NCBI GenBank assembly: GCA_001579985.1
Contig: LRSR01005356.1
Span: 1-30,382, forward strand
DNA from: Hypsibius dujardini
Lineage: Eukaryota > Tardigrada > Eutardigrada > Parachela > Hypsibiidae
Reading direction: 5' to 3'
Length of the DNA: 30,382 nucleotides
Position numbers and translations under genes: made by a program. Shown here piece after piece: positions 1-9,917 of this stretch (position 1 is its first letter; each line of letters opens with the position of its first letter). The notes below the pieces were generated by a model, which saw only the letters and a program-made list of their open reading frames with translations, was not told the origin of the DNA and did no database searches.

Positions 1-328
1 GTTCTTCCCACTAAGCTGTCAATGACCCGCCTTGATGGTAGACACTGACAGCTTTCCGCTTGTGTGACTGCAACTGCCATTGTACCCAGAATTCCAACAT
101 TTTACCTAGCATCTATGGGACCTTTTTCAGTAACAAGGATAAGACTTGATGGCACCTAGGTGGAATGGTGAAAAGAGGGGCCAAACTGCCGGCTGTTGCG
201 GGGTCACCCGTTTAAATAATGACATGATAATGTAATACATATTGAATTATATAATGTATTACATAGTAGAATTAACTGATGAAAATTGGTTATTTCAAAA
301 AGTACCATTCATCCGTTGAAATTTGCAG
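1..328. other. non-coding stretch before the first visible receptor exon
   Basis: No exon was recognised here. The reading phase of the exon starting at 329 requires an upstream exon ending with two bases of a codon. In the paralogue at 4007-7473 that exon encodes a Cys-Leu-Glu-Val-Glu stretch, and no counterpart could be found in these 328 bases. The stretch is therefore probably an intron of the first receptor gene whose 5' exons lie outside the window. Confidence 0.5.
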
Positions 329-3067
329 TGGGAATGCTGACGTGACAAGTCAAGACAAAGTCAACGCGCCCACATGGATAACGACCACTCTTTACCCCTC
401 CAACTACGGACAGCTTTATCGGGGCTTCCTGGAGCGAAATAACTGGACAACGGTCGCCTCCGTTTTGGATCTGGATACCAACGGGCCAGCCGGTTACATA
501 AGTACGTCCCTTCTGGTGAACAAACGACTACGAGAGTATGGCTTCACTTTGGCATCGTGGACCCGCACGTCACAAGAGCCGGATGCCATTGTAGCGGAAC
601 TTGATGCTATCCTCTTGACCATCCGCGAAATATCTCGAGGTTAGGGGGAGAATAAAGCAGACATTTTTCATAAATGATCACGTTTCGATGGCCGTATATA
701 GAGCTGAGAATCCTTAACGTTGCAAATATAATATTAGTTCGCACATACCGTACAATGTGGCCATTTGGGGAAACTTTCAGTTGTTTTGCACTTTGGAGCA
801 GCACCTCAATTACGACGATTTCTCGTAAGTCTGCAGTATCGACCCTTAAGTCTCGCAGATATTCATTTCCTGGTGTACCAAAAAAATTTTGTATTGATTT
901 CAGATACGGGCATCTCGGAACCAAATGACAGACAAAAACTACGTGGGTTTACTCGTACTCAATAAATATTGATCAGCAAAACATTTTTTACTTATCGTAA
1001 GTGAAAACATTTCCCACGGAGAGTCTCATCAATATGTTTTTATTGTGTAGGTTTATATAGCGCTCTGGCCGTTTCCACACACCAATTTCGGGAGATTTCG
1101 GTGGCAAGAATTCGATGAGAATGATGTCGTACGTAACACAATCTCTCTGTAGTCTTGCTAGAATATTGTTTTATTGATAAGTTATGGCGTCTATCTCATA
1201 ATAGACAGTTCGAGCAGCTTACCAGTCGGTTATCCTGCTGCAAATTATTTATGTGGACCAAGGCTTGCAAACTAGACGGGCCACAACGATGGATGAGACT
1301 TGGACTGCAATAGCCAGGAACAGTTCGTTGTTGAAATTGACGGAACTTGTACGTATTTGCCCAACAATTAGAAGATGTGATGGAAGGAAAATGCAATTTT
1401 AGCGTTTTCTTTTAGCCTTTTGCCTACTTGGAGCAAACTCATGGAGCTTTCCAGATGCTGGGCCAGGTGAGGCCTTAATTAATGCTAGGAGGGCTCCTAA
1501 TTAAATAATGTCACTTGTTGATATTTTCTGAAGAGTCTATCAGGTATCGAAAGTAACTAGATGCCGTTTTTAGTAGGTCACCTGAGTTGAGTTACGACAA
1601 AATAATTACAAGTCAGCAGTCACTCTTCTACATTCTTATATTAGGAGAATATCTTAATTTCCCCTCATCTTGTTTGGAAAATCAAGTGACGTTATTTATT
1701 TAGATATAGTGGGTGACTTTCAAAAAGCTATGCAGCCAAGGTATCATACCAGCAATCGGTACACAAACGGTTTTATGAGTTTCAAAATGTATTTTGACCA
1801 TTCGAAAGACCTTACAATATTATTTCATTCGGATGTCAAAACCATGGCTGAAAATCCTATGGTTGGATTGCCTGATGTACTAGTCGAGTCTGAATCAAAA
1901 CTGAAATCTCCTAACCAAATAATTTTATGGGAGAGAAAGCCAGCTATGAGATGAGAAAAGAAAGTTTTATTTTTTGGTAATTTATGTCATAGTATGCCAG
2001 TTACTCATTGATATCCGCAAAATATTCCTGCTGAACCCGGCATCCTGTGGAATTACTGGTATAATATTTAAACTAGATTGTAAACCAATACATTTCACAG
2101 GTCCTGTCAAATTTGACGAAGGGTGGCCCAAATGAAAGCAGTCGTTCCATCCTCAACAGCGGACGCAATTTTGCCGCTCAGTTTTTCTCCAGAACCTTCC
2201 TGACTGACAACGGTCCCATCACGTTGAACGCCGCCGGGGTACGAGCAACAACATCTGCTTTCAAGCAGTTCAACAATAAGACCGGCGAACTCGAAGTGAG
2301 TCCAAATTTTTAAAAAGAATCTTTCAAACGAATTCTACCCATGAACCGGACGACGACGTCCTATTTGTGTAGATTTCTGTGATTGCTCGTGAGCAAGGCG
2401 ATTACTCGTACGAGTGGCATACCTTGAGGTCCCCGTCTTGGTACGGAGGAAATTATTTTCCGCCCAACGAGCCCTTTTGTGGATTCACGGGGCAGGCAAA
2501 AATTTGTCGCAGTGACGGTAAAAAAGGCCACACTAAGCGTTGTGTGATCCCCCATATTTACGCTAGGCACAGAAAAGGATTATCCTCTTATGCATTTCAG
2601 AGAATAACTCTACAGGCACGGTTTTTACTGTTTGCGCAGTATTTGGCGGGCTGTTTTGCGCACTGCTTGGTGGATTTGTGATTGCCCGGTGCGGATGTTT
2701 TTTCAGCCTTATTATTTTAATATGATTTAATATTTAACTATATAACTTGTTTATGCATGTGAATTATACAACAAATATTTAATAAACATGACTTAATACT
2801 AAATTATACAAGACTTACGTATACCGGTATACGTGAATTATACATGAATAATTTAAACTATATATATACTAAAGCATGTATACATACTTTAATATTTAGT
2901 TATTTAAACAAAACATGACTTAATATTTAATTATTTAAAATATAAACACGACTAAGTACTCGGTCTGTTGCAGTGCTCATCTCGCGAGGAAAGAAATGAA
3001 CTGGTGGCTCATCACAGATGCTTTCGCCTTACGGACCGAAAAGAAACTTCGAAATTCCTTTCTGTAA
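329..3067 (+). CDS. receptor guanylate cyclase/natriuretic-receptor-like ectodomain protein, copy A (5' partial, no cyclase)
   Basis: Exons by splice site and phase: 329-639, 781-824, 904-942, 1051-1128, 1205-1348, 1416-1466, 2101-2295, 2373-2517, 2601-2688, 2974-3067 (TAA). They give 1189 bases in one continuous frame, and every border and phase matches copy B. The product is the later part of an ANF-receptor ligand-binding domain (motifs APTWITTTLYPSNY, LREYGF, LTIREI). It is followed by a juxtamembrane Cys pair in PFCGFTGQAKIC, which resembles the membrane-proximal Cys motif of GC-A, then a Gly/Phe-rich membrane helix encoded at 2601-2688. About 30 cytoplasmic residues (RAHLARKEMNWWLITDAF and on) precede the stop. 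NWWLITD resembles the start of the juxtamembrane segment of receptor cyclases, but the kinase-homology and cyclase domains are absent. The first exons lie upstream of the window. An unused GT inside the stop region (TCTGTAATG) could be a donor, but no kinase-like exon is visible before the next gene at 4007. Confidence 0.8.
1467..2100 (+). other. enlarged intron of receptor copy A
   Basis: The matching intron of copy B is 77 bases (5910-5986), while this one is 634. It contains an open frame at about 1670-1954 with no ATG near its start and its first Met at about codon 21. I recognise no domain in it. It is probably intronic insert sequence, and no terminal repeats were found. Confidence 0.45.
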
Positions 3068-3243
3068 TGGAACCACAGAGTCTTCCGGATTCCGTTACGA
3101 AATCAACTAGTGGATCTGGGAAATACGATCAGTTTTAGTGATACCATAAGCACAGTCCTTAGACCGCGACAATAGAAAAACATTACTGTACTGCCACAGT
3201 TTTAAAGGTGGGTTTAGCCCCGCCCACCCCTGGTAGACTGTAC

Positions 3244-3253
3244 GTGACGTCAC
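3244..3253. promoter_or_regulatory. CRE-like palindrome GTGACGTCAC
   Basis: A perfect 10-base palindrome containing the full CREB/ATF core TGACGTCA lies about 750 bases upstream of the ATG of receptor copy B. The match is seen directly. Function is inferred, and chance occurrence is possible. Confidence 0.35.
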
Positions 3254-3582
3254 GGATTCACTTCCGTTCATCAACGGCCGAACTGCAGCCCGCCAAAAGC
3301 GCAGTGAAACTAGGGAACACAAGTTGGACCGGGGGTCGGTAATTTACTTCTAGGGCAAAAAACCCCACCCTTGAAATCGTGGCAGTACAGTATATTTCGA
3401 TTTCGGTTCCTTTCTGCTGCCGCAAGGCACGCCAGTCTGGTCAAGACAAAAGACTGCCTTGAATCGATATGCATATCCGTTAAGGTCTGAGGACAAAATT
3501 TTCGGAATCATCAAGCGGAAAAGAAATAAGATTAATTGGTCGATACATTATATAACAACAAAGAAGCTAAGACCGGGAAGCA

Positions 3583-3630
3583 ATTGAGTCACAGCGAGCT
3601 GGCACGCGAAGACGCTGTGACTTGCTCAAT
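3583..3630. other. small inverted repeat (hairpin)
   Basis: GTCACAGCG at 3588-3596 is perfectly complementary to CGCTGTGAC at 3613-3621 across a 16-base loop. An outer helix, ATTGAG with CTCAAT, is offset by a small bulge. No tRNA-like cloverleaf could be built around it. The role is unknown. Confidence 0.4.
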
Positions 3631-4006
3631 CAGAATGAAAAAAATAGCTAAAGGTTGGGATCGGCAGTGATCGAACTAACTGTTAAATGTAACGCCGCCA
3701 AGTAAGGTCTTATTGATCAGAAATAGTGCGGCCTCACCCACATCGTGCCGGAATCACGACCATAACGCATGAACGTGTGACCTAGCTAAGCAGTGCGCGA
3801 TTTCTGAGAGAGTTCAACTACTTAAGTCACAACTCACTTGAAACTTTCATTCGTCTTTTTTTGTTTCAAAACATTTTTTTACTTAGCGTTTTCATATGTA
3901 CTTGTAGATCAAATCTACTGAAATTGTATTAACTTTTTTCTGCGTTCCACGTATTTTATGCATTCCCAATTCTGATGTCATACATTATTAATATTGAAAG
4001 TCAAGG

Positions 4007-7000
4007 ATGTTCCTTTGGGTTATGATCGTTCTCCTTTTAGGGATCTTTGGGTTCAGCTCTGGGGACATTGACAGCTACGACATTGAAATAGTAACCCCAA
4101 CGTATATTGGGGTGGATTCTTTGTTTGCTTTGAACTATCAGGAGCCGGCATATGTCACTGGAATCAGTGCGTTGAAGAAACAGAATCCCGGACTCAGTGT
4201 GACCTATCAAATTTTGACCAGCACGAATGCAACGACGGATTGTGTGATTATGAAAAACAACGTGCAAGATGTTCTGGCGCGTTGGTACTATCGCGAAAAG
4301 CGGAAGGACTCCGTACCTGTCATACTTATGTCAGGTAATTGCCAACACCAACTCGGAACTGGCAACGATCTGACAGTTTTTTTAAATTTCCCTTTATTTA
4401 TACTGAATAATCTACGTTTTTAGCTTGCTTGGAAGTGGAGTTTGCGAATCAGCTTGCCAAGGCGTGGAACATTTTAATGATCCCGACGTAGGTTAATTGC
4501 AATGACCATTTAGGAATCATAGACTGATGCAAAATCTAATGTATTTAATAAGCAAAACGAAAATATATTATTAAATATCCAATTTTGTTAAAAAATATAG
4601 TTAGTTTTCAAAATATTTTTTGAGGAAAATGGTCATTTGCGTTGTCTGATTAGTTGTTTTTCTGGAGGAAGATTGGAAATACATGTATGAATGTTCCAAC
4701 GTATTCTAGTGTGAATACGGATGCGACAATTCGAGACAAAGTCAAAGCGCCCACATGGATAACCACTACGCTATATCCATCCAACTACGGGGATCTCTAT
4801 CGGGGGTTTTTAGCGAGAAACAACTGGACCACCGTGGCCTCGGTTCTGAACCTGGAAACCAATGGTCCACCAGTTTACACTAACATTGCATATATCGTAA
4901 ACCGACGGCTACGAGAATACGGCTTTAATTTAACGTCATGGACCCGTGAGACGCAAGAACCTGCTTCTGCGGTTATCGCAGAAATCGATGCAATACTTTT
5001 AACAATCCGCGATATCTGTCGAGGTTAGATTTCAATTTTCGTGTTAGGCCCTTTGATATGTATGTATGTGTGCATCGTTTTATGCATATGTACCTAGTGA
5101 TTCTGCATTACGGACCGGCGTATTTATTGCGACAGTTTCTCGTACGTAGCGTCCACCTTAAGTTAAGACACAGTAGTACACCATTTCTAGATTAATATGA
5201 TCAGGACTTTTTTATTGATTTCAGATACGAGCATCCAGGAACAACATGATCAACGAAAACTACGTCAGTACATCGACTAGTCAAATATTTATCGATGTGT
5301 GCTTGACTTCCGTTAATTGAAAGTTTCTCCCTTTTGTTTGACACAAATACCTCGTCGATATGACTTGCAGGTCTATATCGCGGCCAGACCCTTTGCTCAC
5401 ACGCTCTTCGGGAGGTTCAGATGGCAGGAGTTCGATCAAGACGACGAGGTGGTGCAACATTCGTACCTAGAATATTCAACTACTCATGATGCTTATTCTT
5501 AAAATAAAAATATTAAATTATATATATATATTAACAAACACATATACGTAATTACTATACATGTATGATGGGTTTTAAATAATGGGTTTTATAATTATTA
5601 TGTATATATACTTATAGTTAAATGTACATTGAATGAAATATAAATAAATATTGTATTTTGATTTATAGACAGTACGCGAAGCTTACAAGTCTGTGATTCT
5701 GCTGCAAATTATTTATGTGGAAGAACAGCGTGAAACGATGGATGGAGTTTGGAGCGAAATTGGGAGGAACAGTTCGCTGCGAAAATTGCGGGAACTTGTG
5801 CGTGAGATTCATTCCAAAAGGTACAATAAAAATCTATTGACACAGCCTTCTCTTGCAGCCTTTTGTGTATCTGACACAAACTCATGGCGCATTCCAGATG
5901 CTGGGACAGGTGTGGTTACAAAAATAAAGATCCATTGCAAACAGAATTAAATTGCGTGATAAAACCTAAACAGAGCAGTCTCGCAGGTGCTGGCGAATTT
6001 GACAAAATCCGATGCGTTGAACGAGAGTCGGTCCACCCTCAACAACGGCCGCGACTTTGCCGCTCAATTTTTCTCGAGGACTTTCGCGACGGATAACGGC
6101 GACATCACCTTGAACGGAGCGGGAGTGCGAGCGACCACGTCTGCTGTCAAGCAATTCAACAACAATACCGGCGAACTCGAAGTTAGTTACGATGTAGCTC
6201 CCGAACATTTGATAGATGATAGTATTAAAACATGAAACAAAATCGACCTACTAAGAACGAAGATTTTCCCTCCCAATTTGGGTTTTTTTCCATAATTAAC
6301 TGTCTTGAAAGAAAACTGCTCGCGACACTTTGTGCTATGGACCCAGGCTTGATTCAAGTTTCAATTTTTTTTATTCCAACCAATATTTTTCAAAACGTTA
6401 ACTTATTTTTTATTTACTAGAAGGCTTCCACAAAATATAAACAATAGATTGACAATTTTCCAATCAAGCGGAACACCATGAAACGAAAAAGGGAGCAGTG
6501 GCGCCACCAATACGGTCCTAATTCTGATTATTGCTACAGCGCTGTTTCTTATTTTCTTATCCGGACTTGTTTGCCAGTATTTCCTTTTCACTTGCAACAA
6601 TGTTTCGATTTATATTTTAATTTACTTCTTACGTTTGGTTGAAGATTTCTAGTAAATTAAAAAAATATGTTTGCGTTCGGAAAAATATTGATTCGGATAA
6701 AAATAATTGAAACTTGTTAATAAATCAATCAATCAAGCCTGGGCCCATAGCACAAAGTGGCGAGGGAAGTCTTTCTCTTCCTAATTTTTTTCTGAAACCG
6801 TTGATATGATTTCCAGCCTAAGACCCAATGTAAAATTATAATATATGAACAGGTATTTGGGATAAAAGACCCACGCAATCGAGAGGAAATCTCCGTTTTT
6901 GCCCAAGTTAGCATATCTTGTAACGTTTGTTTGGTATGCAGGTTTTCTTAATTGCTCGTGAGCAGAGCGATTACTCGTACGAATGGCACGCCCTACAGCC

Positions 7001-7473
7001 GGCGTCATGGTACGGGGAAAATCACTTTCCACCAAACGAACCGTTTTGTGGGTTCGCGGGACAGGCGGACGTCTGTCTCCCCGACGGTAGGTAAAAAAAA
7101 ACAATAAAACATCTCGCCCTTTGCCTTTTTTTGCTCATTACTTTGACAAGCAATGCGTAATGCAGTTGTTGCTTCAGGGAGTCGCTGGGCAAGCACAATC
7201 GCCATCATCTGCTCAGTATTTTTGATAGTATTTTGCGCGCTCCTCGGCGGATTCTTTTTTGCCCGGTTTGAAGTTGATTTTTCTATAGTTTTATGATGCC
7301 AATTATAACGCTCTGGTAGCGTGAAAAACAATGGATGATATTTTGCTGTTGATTGCAGTGCTCATATGGCGAAAAATTCAACGGATTGGTGGATCATCAC
7401 AGACCTGTTCCCATTAAGATCTTCAGATGAAAACTCCAGCCTCCTGGTGGTAACCAAGCCAGAGTTATTGTGA
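4007..7473 (+). CDS. receptor guanylate cyclase/natriuretic-receptor-like ectodomain protein, copy B (complete, no cyclase)
   Basis: Twelve exons: 4007-4334, 4424-4487, 4710-5023, 5098-5141, 5225-5263, 5371-5448, 5669-5797, 5859-5909, 5987-6181, 6942-7086, 7178-7265, 7359-7473 (TGA). They total 1590 bases, or 529 aa. Residues 1-19 form a signal peptide (MFLWVMIVLLLGIFGFSSG). Residues 20-445 form an ANF-receptor-type periplasmic-binding fold, with ANQLAKAWNILMIP, APTWITTTLYPSNY, the YGF strand and VYIAARPF. Several N-glycosylation sequons are present (NAT, NWT, NLT, NSS, NES). C450 and C459 form a juxtamembrane Cys pair like that of GC-A. One membrane helix spans about 466-490, and the cytoplasmic tail is only about 38 residues. 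Family members with cyclase activity continue into kinase-homology and cyclase domains, and these are missing here. NPR-C, which lacks a cyclase and has a 37-residue tail, is the closest known layout. The ligand is unknown. The final exon could instead splice on at a GT near 7446-7450, but no downstream cyclase exon is seen. Confidence 0.86.
6326..6759. mobile_element. MITE-like element with long terminal inverted repeats in a receptor intron
   Basis: The element begins CACTTTGTGC (6326) and ends with its complement GCACAAAGTG (6759). The two arms stay complementary, with scattered mismatches, for roughly 100 bases inward: the CCAGGCTTGATT, CAAGTTTCAAT and TTTACTAGAA blocks each recur inverted. 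GCGA flanks both ends directly (6322-6325 and 6760-6763), suggesting a 4-bp target duplication. No transposase is encoded. It sits in the 760-base intron of receptor copy B, where copy A has only 77 bases, so it explains most of the difference. The superfamily is undetermined. Confidence 0.75.
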
Positions 7474-8330
7474 TTCATTTCTCATGGAACTCAATATAAT
7501 CTCAGGGATATTACGACCTACTACTTATCAAGTGCGAGTATGTACCATGAGTCCGGAAGGGTAGTTATAGGCGTCGACATCTTATATTTGCCTGTACCTG
7601 TACTCTCCAACTCTGTTGTAGGGTCAATACTCCTGGCCCCGCCTTTTTGCCCAGGACCCCTAGTCATGCCGGTTGTTTATTAGCTGGTGTTTGCGAATTG
7701 TTTTATAGCGGCACCTTTTATTTATTCATTTTTAGGATGTTCTGAGTTTGTTCTGTGTGGTCTGTTTGTGTAGAGAACGCTTTGTTTGTGGTTGTGTTCT
7801 CCTATGTGCGGTCTGACCGCCAGGGGACAGATAGCGGGCATTTTGCCGTTTGTCGACTTGGCGGCCTTCTACTCATTTTATGCAGTTGTTTCTAATCTTT
7901 TTCTCTTCATAAATCAATGCTCAGGGTTCTTCGTTTGCGATCGGTTGAATGCGTGAAGTAGCTTGTGTTGTATCTGTCGGTCTCGATTTAGGAATGTCTA
8001 AATGTTTAAAAACATTGAAATCTATTTTCACAATCATATATGTATACGGTCCGTTTAATTCCAAGGTCAAATGGGTGTGACCGAAGTACTCAATTAGAGA
8101 GGCTATTTTGTTCATAGAACGAATCGTGCTTTCCTGGGGTGAAAATTGGCTGCTGTTGCAGATAATGCAAGAAAGGTGATCTCCAAACTTGAAGTATGCC
8201 ATATGAAGAATAGTTGACTTACCAACAACTACCCCGAAATGGAGTAATAGGAAAGGTAGGCATAACTATTTAACACGAGCAAGTGACTTGAGCTCAAAAA
8301 CTAGTACGTAAGATTATAGTTTTTTTCAAA
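7474..8330. other. intergenic region after receptor copy B
   Basis: No supported gene was found. A 93-codon open frame on the minus strand (7921-8202) has ordinary protein-like composition, but no recognisable domain and no supporting splice partner. No cyclase or kinase-like exon for the upstream receptor was found. Confidence 0.4.
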
Positions 8331-8708
8331 ATGACACGGCTTTTAGTTGAACTCTTACCTTTGGCAGTAGCAGTAGCTCAAGCTGGAAAGGCTGGTAAGT
8401 TCTCGGTGCTCCTTACCTTATATTATATGCGGTAAACCTTTTGTATGTATTATTGTGCAGGCCAATGCAACGCCCCATCAACGGGGACCCCGATAGGAGC
8501 ATGCCAACCATCAAGTATTCCCTCCGTATGCCGACACACGCCGGCCTACGACCGCGTCTACCTCAACGGCACCATCCGACTCCAGGCAGGTGTTGGCCAA
8601 TGTGGAGCACCCACCAAGGCTTTGTTGGATTATATCAACAAAATTATATTTATAGCATTTTTAAAAATCACAATTTTCATATGTAAGATCAAGAAAAATG
8701 GATTCTAG
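8331..8708 (+). CDS. predicted small secreted Cys-containing protein
   Basis: Exon 1 is 8331-8394 (ATG, donor GTAAGT). Exon 2 is 8461-8708 (acceptor TTGTGCAG, stop TAG). Phases agree and give 103 aa. The N-terminus MTRLLVELLPLAVAVAQA is a convincing signal peptide. The mature part starts GQCNAPSTGTPIGAC and contains a second similar motif, GQCGAPTKA, about 50 residues later, with four cysteines between signal peptide and residue 75. I do not recognise the family. The last 20 residues are AT-rich and hydrophobic, so the true 3' end may instead splice at a GT after LQA (about 8589). That would make this a fragment of a longer gene. Confidence 0.45.
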
Positions 8709-9690
8709 CTTTTTCCAAACTTTGAAGTTTCGTCCAAAAAAACTGTCCTTGACTTTTTGGTGACATAAATTTTATATTCAGCATGTAACATAAATATATA
8801 TGCTATAAACATGAAGTTTTATGTATTTATATAGATAAGATAGATCTAAATGAAAAACATATTTTCGAGTGATCCTGAATTCGATTCTTAAATAATGCTT
8901 CAAGTCAGAATGCAGTCGAGCAATCCCTTAGTCTTTTAAGGCTTAATACAGCGAGCTTGCAGTATTCCTTCCATAGAATTTTATCACCAATCGTAATTGA
9001 AAGGAGGAAGTGAGAAAAATGTCTCCAAAAACTCCTACGACAGCCTAGAAAAATGAAGCTGCCACAAATCCTGCCTAATTCCAAAGACGCAAGAAATAGC
9101 ACGTACATAGCACGCACTCCAGTACAGTGAATAAAACAAGAGAAACGGAGAAGAAAAGAAACTGCCAGCAAGTCCTTTCGTCAAAAGAGACAGAGTCCAG
9201 CCATGTCGTAGGTGTGTCAGAATTATGTGAAAAAAGTAATTAATACAAAATATGATAAGAATTTTGGAAATAATTCCAGAACGGAAACCCTCTTCCTCCC
9301 CTCAAGCGGGGCAAAGTATTTTTGCGCATCCAGGAGGAAAAAATAGAATCCGGTCACATTGGTCAGCCAGTCTGAATCCAGTCCAGGTGAAGCAGTCTCT
9401 CAGTTCCGGTTGTAGTAGTGGGTCAGTAACAATTTGTTATCACAATAGAGGAAAGAAACGCTTTGAATACATCGTCGTCATTGCACGGTGAAGAATAAAA
9501 AACGGATCGTCCCCCAACCGGTACAGTGAAGTATCCGGTCATTTTAACGTGTTGCACTTAAACGTTTTCTGCAAAGAGAAAAAAATTTCTAGCGCAAATC
9601 TAAGACAATTTTGCTATGTTTTTTCAGCTAGGTGTCTTTTTACATGTGTGCCAGACATTACGTTAGGGTGTGACTGCGTCCCTACCCGTC
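8709..9690. other. AT-rich intergenic stretch
   Basis: No exon, RNA gene or repeat was recognised here. Open frames in it show no conserved motif or matching splice partners. It separates the plus-strand receptor cluster from the minus-strand Smaug gene. Confidence 0.4.
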
Positions 9691-9693
9691 CAA

Positions 9694-9886
9694 ATGTCTG
9701 TCTCCCTGCGTGTCTATCTGTCTGTGTGTCTATCAGTCTGCCTGTCTTTCAGTCTTTCTGTCTACCGGTCGCTCAGTCTATCTATTTATCTGTTTGTCTT
9801 TCTCCTTTTCTGTTCATTAGCCAATTTGTCCGAGTATTATTACTATCAAACTGTATGTCTGTCTCCAATCTACAAGTCTGCATGTA
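9694..9886. repeat. degenerate TCTG tetranucleotide array (3' of smaug stop)
   Basis: The plus strand reads as imperfect TCTG/TGTC units interrupted by CCTG, CTAT and TTTG variants. It lies just downstream of the Smaug stop, so in the Smaug transcript it would be CAGA-rich 3' UTR or flank. Confidence 0.75.
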
Positions 9887-9917
9887 GCTTTCCCGGGTCT
9901 GCATTTGTACTGATCTG

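Larger units (their letters stand above)
3068..4006. other. intergenic region between receptor copies A and B
   Basis: No coding exon was recognised, and in particular nothing resembling a kinase-homology or cyclase domain. It contains a palindromic CRE-like site at 3244-3253 and a small hairpin at 3583-3630. It presumably includes the 3' end of copy A and the promoter of copy B. Confidence 0.55.

Noticed and set aside
674-965. Alternative open frames over receptor A (for example reading DTGISEPNDRQKL at 904-942)
   Set aside because: The exon at 781-824 ends in phase 0, which fixes the frame of 904-942 as IRASRNQMTDKNY. That frame then joins VYIALWPF, as in copy B.
3640-3790. tRNA-like GTTCGATC stretch on the minus strand
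   Set aside because: No acceptor stem or D/anticodon arms can be paired at the right spacing.
8190-8245. A GKST P-loop-like motif extending the minus-strand frame at 7921-8202
   Set aside because: The GGTAAGT that encodes Gly-Lys-Ser is a consensus splice donor. The surrounding residues do not fit a Walker A motif, and no NTPase domain follows.
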